From an uncultured Carboxylicivirga sp. (lineage in GTDB: Bacteria > Bacteroidota > Bacteroidia > Bacteroidales > Marinilabiliaceae), in assembly GCF_963674565.1 (NCBI RefSeq), contig NZ_OY771430.1, positions 310,001 through 374,000 on the forward strand: a stretch of DNA of 64,000 nucleotides. The letters run 5' to 3'. Below the pieces are notes generated by a model, which was not told the origin of the DNA, searched no databases, and saw only the letters and a list, made by a program, of their open reading frames with translations. The translations under genes were made by a program, and so were the position numbers. Below, in pieces: positions 1-7,502 of the stretch (the stretch's first letter is position 1; every line of letters starts with the position of its first letter).

Positions 1-237
1 TTGGATTTTTGTTCTGTGAAGTTCAATGAGCTGATTGATTTTCTCAGCTTGTTCAGAATTGCCTTTTACGAATTGTTTGGATTCATTCCACTGTTTAGGC
101 AGAATACTTTGCTTTAAGCCATACTCGTCTCTTTCCTTGTTGATAATGATTCGAACGAAGATTGGAGCTTCTCCGTTTTTAAGTAATTTTGTCTTCTTGA
201 TAAAGAAGTTGATTTTGATGGTCTCAAGTCCACTCAT
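1..237 (-). CDS. Tyrosine-type site-specific integrase, N-terminal arm-binding part (cut by window edge)
   Basis: Reading the minus strand from the ATG at 237 gives 79 open codons running off the left edge. The peptide begins MSGLETIKINFFIKKTKL and continues with GEAPIFVRIIINKERDEY and LPKQWNESKQ. This is the pattern of the small N-terminal arm-DNA-binding domain of Bacteroidota tyrosine recombinases (Arm-DNA-bind type): short beta strands, a basic turn, then 'W' and 'K' residues before the core-binding domain. The catalytic domain (R-H-R-Y) lies outside the window and cannot be checked. The gene starts about 250 bases from the 3' end of a tRNA-Ser gene and reads away from it, a usual layout for an element integrated into a tRNA. 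I am fairly sure of the family and not of whether the gene is intact. Confidence 0.75.
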   Translation of the reverse strand, partial: MSGLETIKINFFIKKTKLLKNGEAPIFVRIIINKERDEYGLKQSILPKQWNESKQFVKGNSEQAEKINQLIELHRTKIQ

Positions 238-333
238 AATAATAAATTTTTGATGTTAAAATTATTTTTATGAGTTCATTTTGTTGCAATCTAAAACCGA
301 GCAATACAGCGTAATACAGAGCTTTTTTAACCG

Positions 334-376
334 TTTCTGGTGGACTAAAATGAGGACTTTTTTAGTCCACCAGAAA
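334..376. repeat. Perfect 17-bp inverted repeat between integrase and tRNA-Ser
   Basis: The arms are 334-350 (reading TTTCTGGTGGACTAAAA) and 360-376 (its exact reverse complement), separated by 9 bases. It sits about 100 bases upstream of the integrase start and 110 bases from the tRNA 3' end. There is no strong T-run, so it does not look like a simple terminator. It could be a binding site for the recombinase, an excisionase or a repressor, or a hairpin in the integrase leader. Confidence 0.6.
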
Positions 377-430
377 TCCACCGAAAAACTGCGTTTTTTT
401 GCTTCTTTTTGCAAAATATTGCGCATTAAA

Positions 431-460
431 AAAACCTGTAAGTGTTGACTTACAGGTTTT
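431..460 (-). terminator. Terminator downstream of tRNA-Ser
   Basis: A perfect 13-bp stem (431-443 with 448-460) has a 4-base loop. An A-run on the plus strand at 424-434 gives a U-tract for minus-strand transcription. It lies just beyond the 3' end of the minus-strand tRNA-Ser gene. The symmetric T-run on the other side could also let it work for plus-strand transcripts. Confidence 0.75.
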
Positions 461-485
461 TACTTTAAATTGCTTTCGCTTTCAG

Positions 486-570
486 CGGAGAGAGAGGGAT
501 TCGAACCCCCGGTACCTCGCGGTACAACGGTTTTCAAGACCGCCGCATTCGACCACTCTGCCATCTCTCC
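486..570 (-). tRNA. tRNA-Ser (anticodon UGA)
   Basis: On the minus strand the acceptor 5' strand GGAGAGA (570-564) pairs with TCTCTCC (493-487), followed by discriminator G (486). The T arm carries the GTTCGAATCC loop. The anticodon arm has loop CTTGAAA with anticodon TGA, flanked by a GCGGT/ACCGT stem. The long variable arm (class II, GTACCGCGAGGTAC region) identifies tRNA-Ser. No CCA is encoded. A terminator hairpin follows at 431-460. Its 3' end faces the partial integrase gene, so it is the likely attachment site of the element to the left. Confidence 0.95.
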
Positions 571-1043
571 AGATGTTAATGGAGTAGAGTTTACACTCTG
601 CCCCGCGATAGTTATCACGGTCTCCAAGTCGATATACGTGAAGTGCATGAAGCACCTTTTGTTTCAAATTAAATTCTGAAGCCCTTTATTATTGGGCATT
701 CTATTAAGTTACCTCTTTTGATAACGGATGCAAAAGTAGAGTAAATTTTTTAATTGCAAAATAAATTTTGCTGAAAAGTGGTACTTTTTTGAAATAAAAA
801 ACTATTTCTTTCAAAGTCAATAAAATATACTAATGAGTAGTTTATGGAAGTAATAGAATTAAAAAGATTGTTATAAGTAATCCTGAGTTTCTTCTAATTT
901 GTGATTGGTTTGAGTTATGATTGTTTTGTACGACAAAATCCCCGAATGGGGATTTAGCCTTTCTTCAAGGATATAATTAAAGTAAGGTTGAAAAAGGATA
1001 TATATACATAGTATGTACATATAGGTTAGTGTATGATTAGTGT
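571..1043. other. Intergenic region with a small hairpin, no gene seen
   Basis: No convincing coding sequence is visible in these 473 bases. Immediately upstream of tRNA-Ser there is a segment resembling an imperfect copy of the CCCCGATAGTTATCGGGG palindrome (around 602-618). A hairpin with 8-bp stem (936-943 with 948-955, AAATCCCC/GGGGATTT) lies beyond the 3' end of the minus-strand gene at 1044 and may help end that operon. The rest is AT-rich. Confidence 0.5.
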
Positions 1044-1772
1044 TTAATTATAATTAATTAATTCAGATCCATCAGATACGTTTTGTGTAATTGCAGGATT
1101 ACCTATGTAATAGATTTTTGAACCACCCGATGCTGTTACATTCAGATTATCTGATACATTAACTTCCAGATCGCATCCACCCGATGAAATAATATTACAG
1201 GTTTTACTGTCTAAATCGAATCCGTAGAACTGACTGCCTCCTGAGCTTGTAATGGTAAGAGATTCGGTGTTCCCTTCGTTAATTGATAAAATGGAACCAC
1301 CACTTAAAATACTGATAAAATCATCACAATCTATTGAAACAGTAGCCTGACTTCCTCCCGAAAGGGCTGAAGTGAACTTTGAAGAGCTAAATTTATCAGC
1401 CGAGTTGCAATGACTGCCACCAGATGCCACCAATGTTTCTAATAGAGGTGTTTTGATATATATTTTTCGATGAGTGAAATTGTTAAGTTTAACATCATTA
1501 TCAACTCTTAGCTTCATGATTCCATCAACAACTCGGGTATAAATGTACTTTTGAAAATTCTCAGGTGCTTCAACAATCACTTCATAGGTATCAGCACTGT
1601 ATGTTATTTCTGCAACAAATCCATATCCGATATCAATACCTGTAAAATCAGCAGTATTTCTTGTTTCAATGGATACATCACCCGGATTGATTGATTCTTT
1701 GCAGGAAGAAAAGGTTAGAATACTAGCAATAAGGGCCAGCACAAAAAAGTATTTATTAATTCCGTTTTTCAT
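1044..1772 (-). CDS. GIN-domain (DUF2807-like) surface lipoprotein
   Basis: This is a 242-residue exported protein. It has a lipoprotein-type leader (hydrophobic 7-22, Cys24 followed by KES, similar to Bacteroidota surface-lipoprotein signals). The body has regularly spaced SGGS/SSGGS/SSGGC/SGGSK repeats every 20 or so residues (about 135-225), which fit a right-handed beta-helix of the 'head GIN' type (DUF2807). The molecular function of this family is not established. It is the last gene of the sigma/anti-sigma operon, 38 bases after the upstream gene. The neighbouring 3068-4153 product also looks like a repetitive beta-rich exported protein, so a role in an envelope stress or surface response is an inference. 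Confidence 0.75.
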   Translation of the reverse strand: MKNGINKYFFVLALIASILTFSSCKESINPGDVSIETRNTADFTGIDIGYGFVAEITYSADTYEVIVEAPENFQKYIYTRVVDGIMKLRVDNDVKLNNFTHRKIYIKTPLLETLVASGGSHCNSADKFSSSKFTSALSGGSQATVSIDCDDFISILSGGSILSINEGNTESLTITSSGGSQFYGFDLDSKTCNIISSGGCDLEVNVSDNLNVTASGGSKIYYIGNPAITQNVSDGSELINYN

Positions 1773-1810
1773 TTTAGTAGTTTTTAAAGGTTAGTTTTTG
1801 TGTATGAAAA

Positions 1811-2506
1811 CTAGAATCTTCCAAATTTAAATACGATTCCATAGTTCATACCGCGGAGCATGTCTTGTGTTCCTATTACATTAGGCTCTGGTTTGGGATC
1901 ACGATATTCCTGATAGCTTAGGTTAATATTGCTTGTGTATCGATAACTGGCACTCAGGGCAATTCTAAAAAACTTTAACATGTTAAATTCAAGTTCAACA
2001 CCTGGTTCCAATACAAAAAATGCATCACTATCTTCATAGGTTTGTTGATAATCGTAATCGTACGAATCCCATTCATTTGTCTCCCAATGTTTAGTATAGG
2101 CTATTCCTCCGGCACCAACAAGTATTGGGAAAGAAAGATGGATAGGTTGCTTAGCTCCAATAATAGGTTCGAATAGTAATCCACCATATCCTCCAGTAAT
2201 CTGGTATTTGCTATTTTTATTAGTAATTGGATCCGTAATATAAGTATCCGTTTTAGGATCGGTCATAAATCCGTAACCACCCATTCCTATGGCAAAATTA
2301 TGATTGATGATCCAGCCACCACGAGCTCCGATCAAGATGGCATCGCGATCCCAAATCTGACTATAGCCTAACATTATTGCACCATAACCTCCATTGGATT
2401 GATCTTTTTTTCCACCGAAAAGGGTTTTTACTTCATTGCTATCGTTTTGAGCACTTATTGTGAGTACCATGCAAGCGATAAGGAAGGTTGAAAATAAACG
2501 TTTCAT
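1811..2506 (-). CDS. Outer-membrane beta-barrel protein, function unknown
   Basis: The protein has 231 residues with a clear type I signal peptide (MKRLFSTFLIACMVLTISAQ, cleavage near residue 20). The mature part alternates Gly/aromatic strands (GYGAIMLGYSQIW, ARGGWIINHNFAIGMGGYGFM, GGYGGLLFEPIIG) and ends in a strand closing with Phe (GIVFKFGRF), typical of a small 8-10-stranded barrel. No enzymatic motif is visible. It is co-directional with the sigma operon, 45 bases after the preceding gene. It is probably a structural or porin-like envelope protein under the same control; the substrate or partner is unknown. Confidence 0.7.
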   Translation of the reverse strand: MKRLFSTFLIACMVLTISAQNDSNEVKTLFGGKKDQSNGGYGAIMLGYSQIWDRDAILIGARGGWIINHNFAIGMGGYGFMTDPKTDTYITDPITNKNSKYQITGGYGGLLFEPIIGAKQPIHLSFPILVGAGGIAYTKHWETNEWDSYDYDYQQTYEDSDAFFVLEPGVELEFNMLKFFRIALSASYRYTSNINLSYQEYRDPKPEPNVIGTQDMLRGMNYGIVFKFGRF

Positions 2507-2551
2507 ATTGTTTGATTTAATTTCTTAATTGTTACTGTATTAAAGTCAAGA

Positions 2552-3052
2552 TTAAAATGTAAAGGCTGCACTGAGAGAAAAATTATTCATATTTAATCGA
2601 AAAAAATCAGGTCCAAAGAACTCAAACCCGGGAATGAAATCTGCTGATAGAATAAAGGGATACTTTAAAAAACGATATTCCAACGTCAGGTATCCATCAA
2701 AACCGGGAGAAATAAAATTTCCTTCATTAATGATTGGGGGAGCGAAGGGTCGAAAAACGTTTCTGGATTCTACTTTTGTTCGATACGATAAATGAGCTCC
2801 ATAGCCGTATCCAATGAACCATTGACTTGATTTATCGGGAAATGCAGGAGTGTGAAATACTCTCAGACCTGTTAATTGAATGCCGGATGAGTTAAATTGA
2901 AAGCTACCGCTAAAACCTTTTTCTTGCGAGAACATTCGTTTATATGTAACTCCCCAATAATCACCGGCTGATAATTTCAGTGCGTTCGTATAGTCCTGAC
3001 TTTTGACAGTCAGGCATGTTAAAATAAATAATATTGATATATATAATTTCAT
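2552..3052 (-). CDS. Small outer-membrane barrel-like protein
   Basis: The protein has 166 residues with a signal peptide ending in the common Bacteroidota motif VKSQD (about residue 19). The remainder is beta-rich with amphipathic strands (WGVTYKRMF, GFSGSFQFNSSGIQLTGLRVF, WFIGYGYGAHLSYRT, YLTLEYRFLKYPFIL) and ends in a terminal Phe (FSLSAAFTF), the usual outer-membrane insertion signal. It lies 15 bases after the 3068-4153 gene, in the same operon. No named family is recognised. Confidence 0.65.
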   Translation of the reverse strand: MKLYISILFILTCLTVKSQDYTNALKLSAGDYWGVTYKRMFSQEKGFSGSFQFNSSGIQLTGLRVFHTPAFPDKSSQWFIGYGYGAHLSYRTKVESRNVFRPFAPPIINEGNFISPGFDGYLTLEYRFLKYPFILSADFIPGFEFFGPDFFRLNMNNFSLSAAFTF

Positions 3053-3067
3053 ATTGATCAGGTGAAG

Positions 3068-4153
3068 TTATTTGTGATAGATTTTTAGTATCGCATCATT
3101 GATGTTTATCTGAATCTTTTCCTTTGCTGTTTTATTCTTATAATAAAAGCTTACTGGTTCATATTGAATTTTTTCTTGCCAATCCGTGATTGCAGAGGTA
3201 ATAGAATTAGCAAATTCAAACTCGCTTTTAGAACCTTTAATGGTTGAAGTATATGCAACCGGATTGGTTAATTGTAAATCGCAGTTGGCATATTCTGAGT
3301 TGATCCTGATAAGTTTAAAAGCTGGATTTATTCCTAAATGAGTGAGTTCACCATATTTCAGAATCATATTAAATTCACTGTCCAGATTTTGTATGTTCAT
3401 TTTACTGAAATAGGTATCTCCAAACATAAATCCGATATGACCAATGTTGTATTCGTCCCTTTTAGATTGAAGTTTGATCAGATTACATTCGTCAATGGAA
3501 ACCATTGATGATTTAGAATTTAAATTTAGTTGTCCTGCATTTTTAATTTTAACTTCACTGAAATTCAGGCTTAAAGAAGATTGCTCAAGCTGTTCAATTA
3601 AAACATTTCCAAATGCAAGGTTGAGAATATTGGAACCTGTTATTTTCTTTGCCTGAAAATCGCCATTTGCCAGTTCTATATTTAAGTTGCCCTGAAAATC
3701 TGGAATAAAGATGTTTCCATATCGATTATTGATTTTGATGTTAATGTATTCAGGTACTTTTACATAATAATCGATGTGTGAACTTTTATTCGATGACATT
3801 AAATTTGTAGCTTCTTTTATGTCGGAAAAGAAGGATGCATACTTGCTACCAAAGACTGTCTCAGCCGAAAGGAAGGAAGAATTTCCACTGATTTTAAAAT
3901 CAACATTCTCCTTTATTTTATTGAATTTACTTTCATTCTTTTCAGCAATAAAAAATTCAATGTCAATACTTACCGAATCAACGTCCCAGGTTGAAACGTG
4001 AACACTGCCATACTTATTTATTATCTCCAAAGTAGCCGTAGGCGACACGTATGATGTACGGTGATGCTTGATTGTTTCTGTATAACTTTGAGCCAAAATC
4101 CAATGACTGAAAAGTATATAAAACAATAAGACGGTATAACTTTTATAATTCAT
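3068..4153 (-). CDS. Secreted DUF4097-like repetitive protein
   Basis: I chose the ATG at 4153, which overlaps the end of the anti-sigma gene by 11 bases and starts directly with a signal peptide (MNYKSYTVLLF...ILAQS). A longer frame upstream has a TTG start and a poor N-terminus. The 361-residue product contains many short beta-strand repeats with Asn/Ser turns (INNRYGNIFIPDF, NGDFQAKKITGSN). It resembles the DUF4097/adhesin-like beta-helix proteins often encoded after Bacteroidota anti-sigma genes. No catalytic residues are evident. The context suggests an envelope-located product made when the sigma factor is active. Confidence 0.65.
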   Translation of the reverse strand: MNYKSYTVLLFYILFSHWILAQSYTETIKHHRTSYVSPTATLEIINKYGSVHVSTWDVDSVSIDIEFFIAEKNESKFNKIKENVDFKISGNSSFLSAETVFGSKYASFFSDIKEATNLMSSNKSSHIDYYVKVPEYINIKINNRYGNIFIPDFQGNLNIELANGDFQAKKITGSNILNLAFGNVLIEQLEQSSLSLNFSEVKIKNAGQLNLNSKSSMVSIDECNLIKLQSKRDEYNIGHIGFMFGDTYFSKMNIQNLDSEFNMILKYGELTHLGINPAFKLIRINSEYANCDLQLTNPVAYTSTIKGSKSEFEFANSITSAITDWQEKIQYEPVSFYYKNKTAKEKIQININDAILKIYHK

Positions 4154-4676
4154 ATGATTTTGTGTTTTTTGGCTTTTCATTTTTTTCTTCAAGGAAGGAT
4201 TTTATGTCCTCCAGTATCATCAGTTTCATTCGATAGTTCTGAATCATGGCTTCAATAACTTCTTCGTTTGAAACATTATCGTTTAAATCTTTTTTAAGCT
4301 GAACCATGATGGTGTCCAATTCAGCCAGATCAATTTCCATTTCTTCCTTTAATTGAGGAAAACTACCGGCTAACTGATAAACCTGTTCTCTTTTAACATT
4401 TATCTGTGATGTATAATAGGCTTCTGCTTCAACAATCTCAGGCACCTCTGCCAACTGAGAAGTAGGTTGTTCCGTATTGTTAAACACTACCATAAAGACA
4501 GCTATGCCTGCAATGCATGCTGCAGCTATTATACTTATGTATTTTATCTTTATATTGTTGGATTTTTTTGAATGTCCTAAGCGAGTGGCAATTTTATCCC
4601 AACTCTCTTTAGGTACTTCCAGATCGTTAAATCCATCTGCATTATTTTCTATGAAATCTTTCAGGCGATCAGTCAT
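4143..4676 (-). CDS. Membrane anti-sigma factor-like protein
   Basis: The protein has 177 residues. An N-terminal cytosolic segment (1-45, LKDFIENNADGFNDLEVPKESWDKIATRL) resembles other small Bacteroidota anti-sigma N-termini. One transmembrane helix follows at about 46-64 (ISIIAAACIAGIAVFMVVF), then a periplasmic part rich in charged coiled coil (KREQVYQLAGSFPQLKEEMEIDLAELDTIM). It begins 5 bases after the ECF sigma gene. That translational coupling and single-membrane-pass layout are those of an anti-sigma factor holding the sigma at the membrane. The sensing mechanism is not visible. The assignment rests mainly on context. Confidence 0.7.
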   Translation of the reverse strand: MTDRLKDFIENNADGFNDLEVPKESWDKIATRLGHSKKSNNIKIKYISIIAAACIAGIAVFMVVFNNTEQPTSQLAEVPEIVEAEAYYTSQINVKREQVYQLAGSFPQLKEEMEIDLAELDTIMVQLKKDLNDNVSNEEVIEAMIQNYRMKLMILEDIKSFLEEKNEKPKNTKSYEL

Positions 4677-4681
4677 GGCAT

Positions 4682-5245
4682 TTAATTTAAATTGTATTGC
4701 ATTGATCCTGCTTTCAACACCTCAATCAGTTTTTTCTTGGCTCTTGCCAACTGTGATTTTGAAGTTGAAACTGTAATATTCATAATCTCAGAAATTTCCT
4801 GGTGATCATATCCTTCCAGCATATACAGTGAAAAAATCACCCTGTAGCCGTCCGGAAGTAAAGCCATTGCATGCTTTATATGATTCACATTTAATTGAGT
4901 GTACTCTGTATCTTCATAGTCATCAGAAATTGCATCAGGTGTAATCTCTTCTTTTAATTCAAGTGCAACTTTTTTTCTTTTTAGTTCATTAATACATTTA
5001 TTGATAGTAATTCTTTTTATCCACGCTCCAAAAGTTGATTCGAAACGAAAGCTTTCAAGTCGGTTAAATGCATCAATAAATACTTCCTGAAGCATGTCTT
5101 CTGCATCATAAAGATTATTCATCATTCTGTAGCAAATATTAAACATGGCTTTGGAATATAGCTCATACAATTGCTTTTGAGCTTTAGCATTGCCTTTTGC
5201 TGCCTTTTGGATGATAGGTTTATGTATGTCGATTTGTTCAGTCAA
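4682..5245 (-). CDS. RNA polymerase sigma factor, ECF family
   Basis: The protein has 187 residues. Region 2 contains YDAEDMLQEVFIDAFNRLESFRFESTFGAWIKRITINKCINELKRKK split across regions 2.2-2.4, with the DAED-QEVF core recognition motif. Region 4 shows LPDGYRVIFSLYMLEGYDHQEISEIM followed by the helix-turn-helix ITVSTSKSQLARAKKKL. Length and order are standard for ECF sigma-70 factors. It heads an operon with its probable anti-sigma and four envelope proteins. Regulation is probably by release from that anti-sigma; autoregulation is likely but no clear ECF promoter was identified. Confidence 0.92.
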   Translation of the reverse strand: MTEQIDIHKPIIQKAAKGNAKAQKQLYELYSKAMFNICYRMMNNLYDAEDMLQEVFIDAFNRLESFRFESTFGAWIKRITINKCINELKRKKVALELKEEITPDAISDDYEDTEYTQLNVNHIKHAMALLPDGYRVIFSLYMLEGYDHQEISEIMNITVSTSKSQLARAKKKLIEVLKAGSMQYNLN

Positions 5246-5534
5246 TTTCTAAAATGTTAACGATCTAATGACAGAATTAAATTAATAAGGATGCATAGAA
5301 AATGAAAAAAAATATCATTAAATTGAAAAGTGATTGATATTGAGTGCTATAAATGTATAAAATTAGTTGATAGAATGTTTATTGATAGCTGAATAAAGCA
5401 ACTTAAAGGAGCTTTTTAGTTATATCAAAATTTGAATTGGTTGTAATATTTATAGGGGTTTTATGTGTTAAAGTTGAATATATAAGATGGAGGTGTCTTT
5501 TAAATTGTAGTTGATAGGTTAAAAAATAGTAAAA
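5246..5534. other. Divergent intergenic region between sigma gene and amtB
   Basis: These bases are strongly AT-rich and show no coding sequence with sensible composition on either strand. The region must hold the promoter of the sigma operon, but no TAnnTTTG box was found on the minus strand, which would fit a promoter read by the ECF sigma itself. The amtB promoter occupies the right end (next entry). Confidence 0.4.
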
Positions 5535-5565
5535 TTTGTAAGTAAACCCCCGTTTTATATCTTTG
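5535..5565 (+). promoter_or_regulatory. Bacteroidota sigma-A type promoter of amtB-PII
   Basis: TTTG at 5535-5538, a 19-base spacer, and TATCTTTG at 5558-5565 match the consensus TTTG-N19-TAnnTTTG exactly. The amtB start codon lies 32 bases downstream. Confidence 0.7.
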
Positions 5566-5597
5566 CAGCCGAGAAAACTGATAAATGTCATAAACAA

Positions 5598-6926
5598 ATG
5601 AAGAGTAAGAGAAAAATCCTACTGACTTTGAGTCTGTTACTAGGTGCTGGTGGCATAATAAGTGCCAATGCCCAACCGGATGTGGATACGGGAGCCACAG
5701 CCTGGATGTTAACATCAACGGCTTTAGTGTTGTTGATGGTGCCCGGATTAGCTATGTTTTACGGTGGATTAGTTCGATCAAAGAATGTTCTTGGAACAAT
5801 GATGCATAGTTTTGCTGCCATGGGAGTGATGAGTGTTCTTTGGGTAGCAGTAAGCTATAGTATGTGCTTTGGAGAGAATGTTTTAGGTGGATGGTTTGGT
5901 TGGAATTCTGATTATCTGTTTCTTAAAGGAATAGATAACAGCATTATCGATGGGGGAGTTCCTGAATACGTATTTTCAATGTTTCAGGGTAAATTTGCCA
6001 TTATAACACCTGCTTTAATAGCCGGAGCTTTTGCTGAAAGAGTAAAATTTAGAGGTTATCTGATTTTTATTGCCGCATGGGGACTTTTAGTATATAACCC
6101 GCTGTGTCACTGGGTTTGGGCTGAAGATGGATTTTTATTTAACATGGGTGCTGATGGAGCCATTGATTTTGCAGGAGGCACAGTAGTTCATATATCCGCA
6201 GGAGTTAGCGGTTTGGTTGCAGCAATTTATTTAGGAGCACGTAGAGGATATCCACAACGTCAGATGAAGCCAAATAATCTTGTAATGACAATGATGGGAG
6301 CCGGTCTGCTTTGGGTAGGTTGGTTCGGATTTAATGCAGGAAGTAGTATCTCAAGTGGATTAGCTACTGCTCAGGCATTAACTGCAACACAGGTAGCAGC
6401 AGCAGCAGGTGCAATTACCTGGATTATTATTGAAGGTGTTCATCAGGGCAAAATGACTGCTTTAGGTTTTGCTTCCGGTATTTTATCGGGTTTGGTTGCT
6501 GTAACCCCAGCTGCTGGTGTTGTTCAGCCAATAGGAGCAATGGCATTGGGTGCAATTGCAACCGTTATTTGCTACTACATGTTAATTGTAAAAGATAAAT
6601 TAGGATACGACGATTCTTTGGATGCATTTGGAATTCATGGAGTAGGTGGAATTGTTGGAGCTGTTGCTCTTACATTCTTCATCAGAGACTCATGGATGGC
6701 AGAAGCTGCTGAAAAAGCTGGTGGTGTTTGGACAATCTGGCAACAACTCGGTGTTCAGGTAGCTGCTGTTGGTATAGCTATTGCTTATGCGGTGGTACTG
6801 ACAATTATTCTTTTAATTGTGATAGAAAAACTTTTCGGATTGAAAACAAGTGCAGAAGAGGAAATGCAAGGATTGGATCATACTTTCCATGGTGAACGTG
6901 GATATGGTATGTTAAATCCTAATTAA
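5598..6926 (+). CDS. amtB: Ammonium transporter, Amt family
   Basis: The product is a 442-residue inner-membrane channel moving ammonium/ammonia into the cell. A cleavable leader (to about SANAQ, residue 25) precedes eleven or so hydrophobic helices. Family hallmarks are present: VLLMVPGLAMFYGGLVRSKN near the N-terminus, DFAGGTVVHISAG carrying the first pore histidine, and DAFGIHGVGGIVGA carrying the second. The conserved Asp before the GGTVVH segment is present. It is followed after 48 bases by a PII gene, the classical amtB-glnK pair in which PII plugs the channel under nitrogen-rich conditions. Transcription likely starts at the promoter 5535-5565. Confidence 0.95.
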   Translation: MKSKRKILLTLSLLLGAGGIISANAQPDVDTGATAWMLTSTALVLLMVPGLAMFYGGLVRSKNVLGTMMHSFAAMGVMSVLWVAVSYSMCFGENVLGGWFGWNSDYLFLKGIDNSIIDGGVPEYVFSMFQGKFAIITPALIAGAFAERVKFRGYLIFIAAWGLLVYNPLCHWVWAEDGFLFNMGADGAIDFAGGTVVHISAGVSGLVAAIYLGARRGYPQRQMKPNNLVMTMMGAGLLWVGWFGFNAGSSISSGLATAQALTATQVAAAAGAITWIIIEGVHQGKMTALGFASGILSGLVAVTPAAGVVQPIGAMALGAIATVICYYMLIVKDKLGYDDSLDAFGIHGVGGIVGAVALTFFIRDSWMAEAAEKAGGVWTIWQQLGVQVAAVGIAIAYAVVLTIILLIVIEKLFGLKTSAEEEMQGLDHTFHGERGYGMLNPN

Positions 6927-6974
6927 TCTCTAAAAAGGGCTAATTGTTTTTGTATTGAATTAAAATTTAAAAGA

Positions 6975-7325
6975 ATGAAATTAATTACAGCTATAATAAG
7001 ATCATACCAATTGGATCAGGTTCGTGAAAGCTTGATTGCTGCCGGTATTACAAGAATTACTGTGAGCAGGGTTTCTGGTCACGGAGCACAACTACAGGAA
7101 GAGGTTTACAGGGGTAAAAAAGTTATCCCTGGATTGATACCTAAAATGCGTGTAGAAATTGCAGTTAATGAGGAGTTTGTTGATACTACTATTAATGCAA
7201 TTATGGATGCAGCACGTTCAGAGAGTGAGGTGGAAGGTGAAATTGGAGATGGTAAAATTTTCATTACCAACCTGGAAGAGTGCATTCGAATTCGCACAGG
7301 TGAGCGTGGAGGAAGCGCTATTTAA
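6975..7325 (+). CDS. PII-family nitrogen regulatory protein (GlnK/GlnB-like)
   Basis: The protein has 116 residues and folds as a PII trimer subunit. The N-terminal beta-alpha-beta (MKLITAIIRSYQLDQVRESL) and the C-terminal GEIGDGKIFI and RIRTGE signatures are conserved, giving the ATP/2-oxoglutarate sites. The T-loop is unusual. It reads GHGAQLQEEVYRGKKVIPGL, so the family's uridylylated Tyr51 position is Val50, and the loop is one residue shorter than in E. coli GlnB. The neighbouring Tyr45 (Tyr46 in GlnB) is kept. An insertion (RSESEVEGE) precedes the GDGKIF motif. Its partner is almost certainly the adjacent Amt channel. Control through uridylylation of this loop is unlikely. Confidence 0.92.
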   Translation: MKLITAIIRSYQLDQVRESLIAAGITRITVSRVSGHGAQLQEEVYRGKKVIPGLIPKMRVEIAVNEEFVDTTINAIMDAARSESEVEGEIGDGKIFITNLEECIRIRTGERGGSAI

Positions 7326-7451
7326 GTAAGATTTTGGTGTGTTTGTCAAACAAATCAAACTTTGTAAGTAAACTAGGTTAATTATTAGTATCATTGCGAA
7401 GCATTAGAAAATTGTATTGATACCATTATAACCTCCTATATCTATGAAAAA

Positions 7452-7479
7452 AGTTCCCTCGTTTTTTAACGGGGGAACT
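7452..7479. terminator. Bidirectional terminator between PII gene and mevalonate genes
   Basis: A 12-bp stem (7452-7463 with 7468-7479, one G-T pair) has a TTTT loop. A T-rich stretch (7481-7487) follows on the plus strand and an A-run (7447-7452) on the other side. A second GGGGGAACTT copy follows at 7489-7498 and could form an alternative pairing. The hairpin separates two convergent transcription units. Confidence 0.7.
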
Positions 7480-7502
7480 CTGTTTTTAGGGGGAACTTAA
7501 AA

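Noticed and set aside
399..679. Overlapping open reading frames of about 60-70 codons on both strands
   Set aside because: They run through the tRNA-Ser gene and its terminator; the structured RNA explains the sequence.
5403..5718. Minus-strand frames in front of and inside amtB
   Set aside because: They overlap the amtB promoter and coding start, with no family signal.
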